Shown here piece by piece: positions 1 through 8,755 of a stretch of DNA of 64,000 bases (positions within the stretch are counted from its first letter, which is position 1; each line of letters opens with the position of its first letter). The position numbers and the translations under genes are program-made. A model generated the notes under the pieces. It did not search any database and was not told the DNA's origin. It saw only the letters and a list, made by a program, of their open reading frames with translations. The DNA is taken from NCBI GenBank assembly GCA_022821965.1, contig JAJECN010000057.1:1-64000 (forward strand), given 5' to 3'. The DNA is from Candidatus Poribacteria bacterium (GTDB taxonomy: Bacteria > Poribacteria > WGA-4E > WGA-3G).

Positions 1-503
1 GTATCAGTCATTTTATCACACAGGTGTATCACCAAAAACGCCCGCATTCGGCGTTAGGGTATCTGACACCTCTCGAATTTCAGCGAAAAAACTTGTCTTA
101 ACTTTGCTAAATTGTGGTCTGAATAAACGTTGGCACTTCAAACCGTAGTCAACCGTTAACCTGTGGAGCGAATGTTTGATATTCGCTTCGCACTGCTCCT
201 CGCGATTCATCGCGAGGCAATTGACACACTTATTAAGTTACAATAAGTCAAATCTTATTTTTATACAAACAAAAAAATAAAAATATCTATACTTAACTAT
301 AAATTATAGGATACTTCCAGGGAAAAGCAAATTATATCCATAAAAATTACTAATTTTACGACTTGTGCTAGTTGTCTTCTTGGTGCTTTTGTGAATCAAT
401 GTTTGGGACGTTCCCAACTGAAAGTCATAGACCTCATCCCCACATAAGCAAAGTCTATAAAAGCAAAATTAACTAGCACAAGCCGTTATTTATACAAATT
501 TCC
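1..503. other. Intergenic stretch without a supportable gene
   Basis: I see no convincing coding region here. Two small hairpins lie side by side: AGCGAAT/ATTCGCT at 167-187 and CCTCGCGA-ttca-TCGCGAGG at 198-217. They may be the transcription end of a gene lying before the window. The rest is AT-rich and contains the inverted-repeat element at 358-486. Confidence 0.5.
358..486. repeat. 129-bp element with 16-bp inverted ends
   Basis: The left arm (358-373) and right arm (471-486) are inverted copies with one mismatch, built on CTTGTGCTAGTT / AACTAGCACAAG. The interior has a small palindrome GGGACGTTCCC near 412 and an internal TAGAC/GTCTA pair. No open frame lies inside. Size and structure resemble a miniature inverted-repeat element, but it could also be a large RNA stem. 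It ends 18 bp before the promoter of the cytochrome P460 gene. Confidence 0.55.
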
Positions 504-532
504 TTGAAACATTGGCTATCTTATGGTATACT
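504..532 (+). promoter_or_regulatory. Sigma-70 type promoter for the cytochrome genes
   Basis: TTGAAA at 504-509 and TATACT at 527-532 are separated by exactly 17 bases. Transcription would start near 539 and give a 5' leader of about 69 bases before the ATG at 608. Confidence 0.7.
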
Positions 533-607
533 ACGAAGTAAGGTTATGAGATATTAGAGAAGATTTTTTAATTTTTTATTTATCATCCTAAAGTTGAGGA
601 ATACATC

Positions 608-1183
608 ATGTTAAAATTAAAATACACACGAAACCTACTGACTGCATTGGCGATAATTTTACTTTTTACCGCCTGCACAGAAAAACAGTTAGATGAACTC
701 GTCCAACAGTCAGAAGAAGAAACCACGGATGTAGCGGAAACAGAACCTGTCCAACCCGAAAAACCGGCAGCGGTAGCACTCCCCGGTTTGCCAGCAGATG
801 TGGCAGGATATACACAGTGGCTTAAATTAAACGCAGCACCTATTCCTCCAGCACCGGGTGGCGATCCACACAACGGTACAAAAAACGTTTACGTTAATCA
901 AACACGTGATACCATCGCACCAAACGGTACCCAGCAGTTCCCTTACCCAGATGGAAGTATCGTTGTAAAGGATGCCACCCGCCCCGGTAAGGATTATATT
1001 GGACTCATCGCTATTATGCGGAAGAAAGACGGTGTGAATCCTGATCACAACGATTGGGAATTCATTGAATACGTCCGAAACGCGGCGGATGCCGAGTTCC
1101 GTGTCATCGCCAAAGATGGTATCTGTTGGGGATGCCACGCCCGAGTAAAAGATATCGATTACGTTTTTACAGAACTTGAATAA
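608..1183 (+). CDS. Cytochrome P460-family lipoprotein
   Basis: This is a 191-residue exported haem protein. A short hydrophobic signal ends in a lipobox (L-F-T-A-C, Cys23), so the mature protein should be lipid-anchored. The C-terminal part (about 60-190) matches the cytochrome P460 family: Y-P-D-G-S, an M-R-K-K-D-G stretch, D-W-E-F, a single haem-binding C-W-G-C-H (Cys173-His177) and the ending D-Y-V-F-T. Members of the family oxidise hydroxylamine or act as c-type electron carriers; which substrate applies here cannot be read from the sequence. The linker after the lipobox is rich in Glu, Pro and Ala, as in a flexible tether. The next gene, a cytochrome-porin, follows after 10 bases, so both are probably co-transcribed and may exchange electrons. 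Confidence 0.85.
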   Translation: MLKLKYTRNLLTALAIILLFTACTEKQLDELVQQSEEETTDVAETEPVQPEKPAAVALPGLPADVAGYTQWLKLNAAPIPPAPGGDPHNGTKNVYVNQTRDTIAPNGTQQFPYPDGSIVVKDATRPGKDYIGLIAIMRKKDGVNPDHNDWEFIEYVRNAADAEFRVIAKDGICWGCHARVKDIDYVFTELE

Positions 1184-1193
1184 GGAGAACCTT

Positions 1194-2414
1194 TTGAACC
1201 CACACAACAACCGCGTGAGGCACTTCCGTCATAACACCTCACGGCCAAAACCGTTGGGGGCATTACTGCTCTTATCACTCGTGTTCATAGCCAGTGTTGC
1301 CCTCAGCATTTTTTTCCCAACCGTGGTGGAGGCACGTCCTGAGTTTGCAACCGAACTTAATAAGGAATGCAGCTTTTGTCATCTTGACCCGGCTGGTGGT
1401 GGACCCCGAAATCGAATCGGTGAAATTTTTGAAGAGAACTATTTTGAATTCCCCGAAGATTTTGATATGGACACCGTAACTGAAGAAGCCAAGGAAATTG
1501 TCAAGCAACTCACGACTTCACTTGACTTCCAAACCGCTTTCATCAAGACGACACACGTTGACGAAGAGGAAAACGCCATCGCTGGATGCAATTCATGCCA
1601 CTCTTCAATTGACAGATTTCTGCTTATGCAAGCAGAAGTAACATTCAACGCGCAAGCCTCCGAGCATGTCCGACTTACCCTTTCCAACAACGCTGGAACA
1701 ACAATGAACGCGTTTGCAACGGTAGATGCTATCCCAAAACACCTCTATGTCAAAGTCGGGCAATTCCGCCTACCGTTTGCTATCAAACAGAAGGACCACA
1801 ACATCCTTGTCCGAGAAGGCTACGGACTCGGCTCTAACAAACGAGATGTCGGTCTTGAACTTGGTGGAAGTGCGGGGAAAATTTTTTACAACGCGGCTTT
1901 CTTTAACGCTGATAATGCAGCAGCAAAAGGTGGGCTCGGCACCCTCGGCGCGCAATTCGGACCGGTTCGGGCGGGTATCTCTGGTATATTTGAAAAACCG
2001 GGTGAAGACTGGGAACGACTTATCGGGGCATTTCTCACCGCTTCCTATGCAGGCGTGAGCATCGAAGGGGAATTCAATTTTGGAAATAGCGGAGAGGTAG
2101 CTTCCTTCGCATCGGATGCCATCGACTCAAAGGGGTACTATGTCGGTGCTAAATATCGCGTTCTGCCTCAACTCACTGTCGCGGGTCGGTACGGATTATT
2201 TGACCCAGATAGGACAATTAAAGGGGACGCAAGTCAGCGGGTGACACTCAGTGCTCAATACAATTTCATCGAAAATGGAGCAATCTCTATCTTTTATTGG
2301 GGAAATCTCGCGAATGCCGACCGTGGTGCCGATGACACGATACAGGACAAGGGGACATTACGCCAACTCCAAGGAACCGATCAGATTATTCTGATGTCGC
2401 GATTCTGGTTCTAA
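1194..2414 (+). CDS. Fused di-haem cytochrome-porin of the outer membrane
   Basis: I choose the TTG at 1194 because AAGGAG sits at 1182-1187 with normal spacing; a TTG at 1176 overlaps the previous gene. The 406-residue protein has a hydrophobic export signal ending near V-E-A-R-P, then C-S-F-C-H (59-63) followed by a P-A-G-G-G-P-R-N stretch, and a second C-N-S-C-H (132-136). The remaining 260 residues alternate as beta strands, with porin-like pieces such as V-K-V-G-Q-F-R-L-P-F, and the chain ends in F-W-F, the usual signal for beta-barrel assembly. This architecture resembles Cyc2, the fused cytochrome-porin that oxidises iron at the cell surface, and the R-P-E-F-A...C-x-x-C-H start is similar; Cyc2 however has one haem. 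Function as an outer-membrane electron conduit is inference. Confidence 0.75.
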   Translation: MNPHNNRVRHFRHNTSRPKPLGALLLLSLVFIASVALSIFFPTVVEARPEFATELNKECSFCHLDPAGGGPRNRIGEIFEENYFEFPEDFDMDTVTEEAKEIVKQLTTSLDFQTAFIKTTHVDEEENAIAGCNSCHSSIDRFLLMQAEVTFNAQASEHVRLTLSNNAGTTMNAFATVDAIPKHLYVKVGQFRLPFAIKQKDHNILVREGYGLGSNKRDVGLELGGSAGKIFYNAAFFNADNAAAKGGLGTLGAQFGPVRAGISGIFEKPGEDWERLIGAFLTASYAGVSIEGEFNFGNSGEVASFASDAIDSKGYYVGAKYRVLPQLTVAGRYGLFDPDRTIKGDASQRVTLSAQYNFIENGAISIFYWGNLANADRGADDTIQDKGTLRQLQGTDQIILMSRFWF

Positions 2415-2500
2415 AGTTCTTGTACGAATGTCAGTGTGCTTAGACTCTCTCACAGCGTAAGTAATCTCTGGCTCGAAAGCCACATTCAAAAGGCTTATTT

Positions 2501-2530
2501 ATAGGGATGGATCTTCGTATCCGTCCCTAT
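2501..2530 (+). terminator. Terminator after the cytochrome-porin gene
   Basis: ATAGGGA...TCCCTAT form the outer stem, with GGAT/ATCC inside and a CTTCGT loop. A T-rich stretch follows. The rest of the 2415-2900 gap holds no gene; a TATAAT box at 2862-2867 with a weak -35 may start the next transcript. Confidence 0.6.
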
Positions 2531-2900
2531 GTGTTTATATTTACACATAACGTCACCTAAAGACATCTTATATATCTTTCGCGAGTCTTATCAAAGTTTG
2601 AAACCTCTCCGAAATCTCACACCATTACACCTTAAACGCTTAACATGATAACAAAAGCTTGATTGGCATAAAAATTGCTTAAAGGCTATTGCCTGAAATT
2701 TTAAAATATCTTTTGTCCTCTTAATATTCGTTATATTTGGCGTAACTTGCACAAGTAATTCCAGTCTGCAACAACAGAGGTCCGCAAGCAATATAAAACA
2801 GGAGTTAAATTAGGCGATCACCTGCACAAACAACCGCTTAAATTGCTCGAAATAAAAAGCCTATAATCACAAAATCCTTAGAGCGCAGGAGACACTTCTC

Positions 2901-5900
2901 ATGACAACTGAACTTTCCAAAAATTCTCCGACGAATCCCAGGGACCGAAATTTGCTTTTAAAAAGTTTAATCGGCTTGGTTGGGCTGATGTCCATCCTTC
3001 TCGGTGTCTGTATCTTCTATATTGTGCGGGGTAACATAGGTGCAAAGACGCGATACAGTGTCAAGTCTTTCACGCCGCAAGGAGAGGTTCCACAATGGGC
3101 TGATTTTTCGATTACGTTCTCAGAAGCAATCATAGATAAATCGCGTGTTGGAACCGAAGTTCCAGCAGAGGCACTTCGGTTTACGCCAGCTGTTCAAGGC
3201 ACTGCCCGCTGGGCGGCGCGCGATAGAGTCGGCTTTTTCTTAGATGCACCTTTATCCCCCTCTACACAATACACCCTCCAACTCACACCAGAACTCAACC
3301 CAGATGGAACCTTCCTACTCACCGGAGAAAAAGAGTTTAAATTCGCCACCGAACCTTTCGGAGTACAACAAACACGTATGGAGTTTACCTCTAACAATGA
3401 GCATGTAACGGGGACTGGCACAATAGCATTCAACTATCCCGTAACTATCGTCGACTTAAAGGCACATCTCTCCATTGAACTCGACGATGGAACAGAAGTT
3501 CCATATCAAATTGAAACTAACGCAGCGACAGCACGAACAGTAAAATTCAAGACTAAACGAATAAAACGCCTCAAGGTAAATCGAGAGATAAAGATTAGGA
3601 TTGAAAAAGGATTCAAGTGTACAGGTGGAAAAATCGGTTTGGAAAAACCAAGCGTTACGCCCGTCATACTCCGAGGGAGAGGGACACTCGGCGTAACATA
3701 TTCAGATGTTTGGGAAAGTGATGGTACGCCTTATATTTCGGTTAGTTTCAGCGCACCGGTACTCAGCGACGCAATTGAACCGTATTTAGAACTGACACCG
3801 ACAGTAACAACATATAAGGTGACATCCGACTATCGGAACATAAGAATCCACGGCGATTTTAAGAGGCGGACTACTTACACACTGAAAATTCGGAAAGGCT
3901 TAACAGCACGAAACGATGCCGTCTTAAAACAGGACTACATGACACGGCTCAAGATTCCGGACATTAAACCGCAGCTCCGGTTTCTCGGTGATGGCTTCTT
4001 CCTCGCGAGAAAGGGGCAGCTGAATCTCGGTCTCGCAACGATTAACGTTGAACGTGTGGAACTCAATATTGAGAAAGTTTTTGCAAACAATCTTATCTAT
4101 GTCTCGAAATTAGAGAGATGGAGCCGTTGGAGTAGGAACTTAGGTAAATCTATTCATACAGAAGTGCTTGATGTGTCTTCTCAATTAAACGAAGAGGTGA
4201 CGACACCTATCTCTTTGGAGGCGTACCTCTCAGACGAACATGTCGGTATCTTCAAAGTTGTAGTACGAAACACACGCAATAGGTGGAACAGTACGCATCA
4301 ATGGGTGCTCATCACGGATTTGGGCATTAGTGCTAAACGCCTCGGAGATAGGCTGTATGTTTGGGTGAAATCCCTATCTACCGGTAAACCTGTACCAAGC
4401 GCGCGCGTTAAACTCATCAGCGATAACAACCAAACATTGTTCAGCGGTGCGACCAACTGGGCAGGATTTATTGAGTTCACAGATGTTGCGGAGAAGACAG
4501 AAAACTTTACACCGTTTATGATCACCGTCGAGAAACGCGATGATCTCGCTTTCATTCAATTGGACCGGCATGAAATCGCAACAGTAGATTTCAATATCGC
4601 AGGTTCCGCCTATCTGCAAAAAGGCTATGAAGCCTTTCTCTACACCAGCAGGGGCGTTTATCGTCCCGGTGAAACTGTTCAACTCGCTGGCATTGTCCGA
4701 GGACCGAAGCATAAAACGCCACAACCGCTGCCTACGCGAATTGAAGTTATCTCCCCCGATGGCAGAACCTTGCGAGAGTTAAGACAGCAAACAAACAAAA
4801 GTGGTGCCTGCGATGTGCAAATTCTCATTCCTGATTATGCCTTGACCGGCAGCTATATTGCTAAAATGCGGATCGCTGATCGGGTCGTTGGAAGTGCTCA
4901 ATTTCAGGTTGAAGAATTTATGCCCGATCGAATGAAAGTTTCTGTAACAGCGGATAAAGCCGCCTATAAACTCGGAGATGAACTTGACATTGAAGTCACT
5001 GCCATCAATCTGTTCGGTCCTCCAGCTGTAGGACGGAAGGTGCAAGTTTCATGCGATTTAGAAGGAGTCCCGTTCCTAACAGACAGCATCCTACAAGACA
5101 CAGCTGGAAAAAAATGGAGTTCGTTCGTCTTCGGAAATACCGGTTCAAATTTTGAGAAACAGAGAATTGAGTTGGGAGAAGCCAAAACCGACACAGCAGG
5201 TAAGGCGCACTACCAATTTACGATTCCGGCAACGTTGAAAGCTCCTTCTCTGCTAAATGGGATTCTGACAGCAATCGTCAGCGAAGTTGGGGGCAGAGCG
5301 GTCACCGCCTCCCACAGAGTTCTTATCCATCCATACTCGCATTATGTTGGACTCCGACAGACAACGACGGGAGATGTAAAAATTAACAAACCGCTTCGTT
5401 TCGATTACATTGCTATCAACGATGCAATGGCAGCCGCGCCGGGACGTGCTTTAAAACTCAGTTTACACAAGGTCCATTGGAACACAATACTTCGGCAGAA
5501 CACTTCGGGACGTTACAAGTACGTCTCTGAACCGCAGATGACAGAAGTGGAAACACAGATGTTAACTTCAGCGGAGGAAATGCAAACGGTGACGTTAACA
5601 CCCTCAGACTATGGCGAATACCGCGTTCGTATCGAAGACATCGCCTCAACAGCAACAGCAGAATTGAAGTTTTATGTCAGTGGATGGGGGCGTACCCCTG
5701 TCTCTATGGAGCATCCTACTCGGTTAGACCTAACGCTGGATAAACCTGCCTACCGTCCGGAGCAAACAGCGAAACTGTCCATTAAGGCACCTTTCCCTGG
5801 TACACTCTTGCTTACTGTCGAGCGAGAAAAAGTGTTAAGTCACCGGACAGTAGTAATGAAAAACAATACCGCAACTCTATCAATTCCGGTCCGGTATGCC

Positions 5901-8636
5901 TATAGACCGAATGTGTACCTTTCTGCAACGCTGACCCGTTCCATCCCAACGGAAGCAGCTGTGAATGGTGAGCAGTCCCCTCTCCCCGCGCGCGCGTTTG
6001 GCGTAATTCCATTGAAAATAGATGAAACGCGGAGACGGCTCTCTGTAGAGATGTCGCTTGAGCAAACAGATGATACCGGTAGAAAAAAGAAGATCCCGCT
6101 TTTCAATCCAAGCAGAGACACTACGTCAGCGGATGGCAGTTTGCAGGTCTCCGAGTCTGAAAATAACGAGGTAACAGTCCGACCAAACAGCGAGATAACC
6201 ATAGCGTTTCAAGTTCACGGTAGACGTTCTTGGCAAAAATACGATGTCTGTATTGCAGCTGTTGATGAAGGGATTCTCGCGCTAACGGACTTCAGAACGC
6301 CTAACCCACATGATTACTTCTATCGACAGCGCGGTCTTAAGACGCGCTCCTTTGACCTGTATAGCGGTATTCTGCCTGAAATCGCAGCTGTCACCGACAA
6401 TTCGAGTACAGGTGGAGATGAAGACGCGATGCTTCGGGCGGGACGGCGGAAACGGTTGAGTACTGGCAGTATCCGACGGGTGAAGCCGGTTTCGCTCTGG
6501 TCAGGCTTTGTGAGAACGGATGGAAACGGACGCGGCACTGTTCAATTCAAAATTCCGCAGTTTAACGGAACGTTGAGGCTAATGGCAGTCGCATTCACCG
6601 GTGGAGATTACGGGGCATCGGAAGCATATTTGACCGTCCGCGAACCTATTGTCTTAACCCCTACATTCCCCCGATTTCTCGCAGGTGGTGACAAGATTCG
6701 CATCCCCGTCACCCTTTTCAACGGCACAGGCGAAGATGGAGAATTTAAGGTACAATTACAAGCGGCAGGCGATGTGCAACTCCTTTCAGCAAGTTCAGAG
6801 TCCTCAGGCCTCATGCCTCAGTCTTCAGTTAAAGAGGATTCTCTGGCAACCACAAGAAACTCTTTAACTGAAAACCAACAACTGGAAACTGAAAACTCTC
6901 TCAGCATAGATAAGAAAGTTGAGGCGGGGGCAGAAGCACAGGTCTTTTTTGATATTCTCGTTCACGATGCCATAGGAAAAGCCGATTTTAATCTCTCCGC
7001 GCTCGGTAATACCGAGACGACACAACTGGAGGTAAAAATTCCACTGCGCTCTGTCGCCCCACCTGTTACAAAAACAGGACAGGGGGTGGTGCGCGCCGGT
7101 GAACCTGTGGATTTCATTTTGCCTGCGAATTTGATACCAGATTCGTCAGAGTTCAGTCTGACGCTATCACCGTTCCCAAATATCAGGTTTGCGGACAGCC
7201 TCCGCTACCTTGTCCGCTATCCATACGGATGTTTGGAACAGACAACCAGCAAGATTTTCCCACTACTCTACTTCAGTGACTTAGCACGAAGTGTCGAGCC
7301 GATGCTGGCTGCAGAAGATGCAGCGGACTATTATATCATGTCGGGTATCACAAAAATCGAAAGTATGTTGAAATCAAACAATCGTTTTACCTACTGGCCC
7401 GGTGGTACTTACGTCAATTCATGGAGCAGTATCTATGCGTCCCACTTCCTCGTAGAGGCACGGAAAGCCGGCTATGAGGTCGCAGATCGAGTTTACGACG
7501 CGATGCTGGAAGGTTTGAGAGCACAAGCGAAATTTTCACCAAACATGGAAAACGAAAACGAAGAAAAAAAGATAAGGAGAGAGATTTCGCTGGCGACCTA
7601 CGCAGTTTATGTCTTAGCTGCTGCCGGACACCCGGACCGAGGGACGATGCACTATTTGAAAAATAGAGGCTTGAGCGGACTCAGCGATTACAGCCACTTC
7701 CAACTCGCAGGAGCATTTGCTCTCAGCGGCGAACTGGAAACCGCCCTGTCAATGCTTCCGGTGTCGGTATCACTGCCTGTTAATGGTAATGGTAAAGGAA
7801 CAGGACAACGGGAAACAGGTGGAACGTTTGACTCACCTATTCGCGCCCAAGCCATCATGCTGGATGTGCTTGCTGAAGTCAACGCAAACCATCCATCAGT
7901 TCCGATGCTTGTCAAAAACTTGAGTGAGGCGGCATCGGCAGGCAATCGCTGGGCAACAACACAGGAGAACGCTTTCGCTTTCCTCGCATTAGGCAAGATT
8001 TTGAAGAAGCAGATGGATCGAAATTACACCGGTACCCTGAAACTTAACGGCGAACACTTCGAGGATTTTGATGCAACGGAGACGCGCTACACCGATGAAG
8101 CATGGGACGGAACGCGCATTCAGCTCTCTATTGAAGGCGAAGGCAGTTGCTACTATTACTGGAGTGCATTCGGTATTCAACGCGACTCCTTTATTGAGGA
8201 ATATGAACGCGAGTTACAGGTGAGCCGCCGCTATTTCAACAAAGATGGAGAAGGCCTCACCGGCACATTTGCACACGGCGATTTAATCGTCGCGGAGATA
8301 ACCGTCAAAGCACTAACCGCCAACCTTGAAAACGTCGTTATCGTAGATATGTTGCCCACAGGCTTTGAGATTGAGAACCCGCGGCTGGAGTCCCGGGCGG
8401 GCATTCCGTGGTTGAAAGCACAAGACTTTAAACCGGACTATCTTGATATTCGCGATGATCGGCTTATTTTCTTCGGGACGTTCCCACGGCAACGCGAACG
8501 CAAATTCTATTATGCACTACGCGCTGTTACACAAGGTGAATTTACGCTACCTCCTATTGTCGCTGAGGCGATGTACGATACAACAAAATCTGCCGTAAAA
8601 GGTAGCATGCGTATTGAAGTGGTTTCAGAAGAATAG
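2901..8636 (+). CDS. Bacterial alpha-2-macroglobulin family protein
   Basis: This 1911-residue protein is a periplasmic protease trap. Residues about 24-44 form a signal anchor. A series of macroglobulin (MG) beta-sandwich domains follows, including the R-G-V-Y-R-P-G-E motif typical of MG2 and the bait-region surroundings. The thioester motif C-L-E-Q is present (Cys1444, Gln1447) within Y-P-Y-G-C-L-E-Q-T, followed by the alpha-helical thioester domain and a receptor-binding-like C-terminal domain. Length is slightly above the usual 1,500-1,800. It is directly followed by pbpC, the classic partner; family knowledge suggests the pair protects and repairs the wall. A dispersed repeat is inserted in frame at residues about 1300-1335. 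The ATG at 2901 follows an AGGAGA ribosome site. The stop codon TAG lies in the left end of the next repeat copy. Confidence 0.93.
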   Translation: MTTELSKNSPTNPRDRNLLLKSLIGLVGLMSILLGVCIFYIVRGNIGAKTRYSVKSFTPQGEVPQWADFSITFSEAIIDKSRVGTEVPAEALRFTPAVQGTARWAARDRVGFFLDAPLSPSTQYTLQLTPELNPDGTFLLTGEKEFKFATEPFGVQQTRMEFTSNNEHVTGTGTIAFNYPVTIVDLKAHLSIELDDGTEVPYQIETNAATARTVKFKTKRIKRLKVNREIKIRIEKGFKCTGGKIGLEKPSVTPVILRGRGTLGVTYSDVWESDGTPYISVSFSAPVLSDAIEPYLELTPTVTTYKVTSDYRNIRIHGDFKRRTTYTLKIRKGLTARNDAVLKQDYMTRLKIPDIKPQLRFLGDGFFLARKGQLNLGLATINVERVELNIEKVFANNLIYVSKLERWSRWSRNLGKSIHTEVLDVSSQLNEEVTTPISLEAYLSDEHVGIFKVVVRNTRNRWNSTHQWVLITDLGISAKRLGDRLYVWVKSLSTGKPVPSARVKLISDNNQTLFSGATNWAGFIEFTDVAEKTENFTPFMITVEKRDDLAFIQLDRHEIATVDFNIAGSAYLQKGYEAFLYTSRGVYRPGETVQLAGIVRGPKHKTPQPLPTRIEVISPDGRTLRELRQQTNKSGACDVQILIPDYALTGSYIAKMRIADRVVGSAQFQVEEFMPDRMKVSVTADKAAYKLGDELDIEVTAINLFGPPAVGRKVQVSCDLEGVPFLTDSILQDTAGKKWSSFVFGNTGSNFEKQRIELGEAKTDTAGKAHYQFTIPATLKAPSLLNGILTAIVSEVGGRAVTASHRVLIHPYSHYVGLRQTTTGDVKINKPLRFDYIAINDAMAAAPGRALKLSLHKVHWNTILRQNTSGRYKYVSEPQMTEVETQMLTSAEEMQTVTLTPSDYGEYRVRIEDIASTATAELKFYVSGWGRTPVSMEHPTRLDLTLDKPAYRPEQTAKLSIKAPFPGTLLLTVEREKVLSHRTVVMKNNTATLSIPVRYAYRPNVYLSATLTRSIPTEAAVNGEQSPLPARAFGVIPLKIDETRRRLSVEMSLEQTDDTGRKKKIPLFNPSRDTTSADGSLQVSESENNEVTVRPNSEITIAFQVHGRRSWQKYDVCIAAVDEGILALTDFRTPNPHDYFYRQRGLKTRSFDLYSGILPEIAAVTDNSSTGGDEDAMLRAGRRKRLSTGSIRRVKPVSLWSGFVRTDGNGRGTVQFKIPQFNGTLRLMAVAFTGGDYGASEAYLTVREPIVLTPTFPRFLAGGDKIRIPVTLFNGTGEDGEFKVQLQAAGDVQLLSASSESSGLMPQSSVKEDSLATTRNSLTENQQLETENSLSIDKKVEAGAEAQVFFDILVHDAIGKADFNLSALGNTETTQLEVKIPLRSVAPPVTKTGQGVVRAGEPVDFILPANLIPDSSEFSLTLSPFPNIRFADSLRYLVRYPYGCLEQTTSKIFPLLYFSDLARSVEPMLAAEDAADYYIMSGITKIESMLKSNNRFTYWPGGTYVNSWSSIYASHFLVEARKAGYEVADRVYDAMLEGLRAQAKFSPNMENENEEKKIRREISLATYAVYVLAAAGHPDRGTMHYLKNRGLSGLSDYSHFQLAGAFALSGELETALSMLPVSVSLPVNGNGKGTGQRETGGTFDSPIRAQAIMLDVLAEVNANHPSVPMLVKNLSEAASAGNRWATTQENAFAFLALGKILKKQMDRNYTGTLKLNGEHFEDFDATETRYTDEAWDGTRIQLSIEGEGSCYYYWSAFGIQRDSFIEEYERELQVSRRYFNKDGEGLTGTFAHGDLIVAEITVKALTANLENVVIVDMLPTGFEIENPRLESRAGIPWLKAQDFKPDYLDIRDDRLIFFGTFPRQRERKFYYALRAVTQGEFTLPPIVAEAMYDTTKSAVKGSMRIEVVSEE
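6800..6905 (+). repeat. Heptad-type palindromic repeat, in frame inside the A2M gene
   Basis: A perfect 13-bp inverted pair (6824-6836 and 6860-6872, TTCAGTTAAAGAG and its complement) flanks 23 bases, and ACTGAAAAC-type units follow on the right. It is read without interruption as a Ser/Glu/Thr-rich linker between two beta domains. The same arms occur in intergenic copies (for example near 58765). Confidence 0.75.
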
Positions 8637-8736
8637 TTATCAGTCATCGGTCATCGGTTGTCAGTTACTCACCTGTGGCGGTAAAACGTTTTTACCTACC
8701 ACACATTTAACTGATAACCGATAACTGAAAACTGAA
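8635..8736. repeat. Heptad-type palindromic repeat between A2M and pbpC
   Basis: Left arm: degenerate 7-base units TTATCAG, TCATCGG, TCATCGG, TTGTCAG. Right arm (8709-8736): the complementary AACTGATAACCGATAACTG type. A small inner stem GGTAAAA-cg-TTTTTACC separates them. The element fills nearly the whole gap between the two genes. Confidence 0.85.
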
Positions 8737-8755
8737 AATCCTTGTAGACCGAGAA

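Noticed and set aside
16-210. 64-residue minus-strand frame at the window start
   Set aside because: It covers two hairpins, has no ribosome site and no recognisable pattern.
827-1210. 127-residue minus-strand frame over the cytochrome P460 gene
   Set aside because: Opposite strand of a clear haem protein with lipobox and C-x-x-C-H; shadow.
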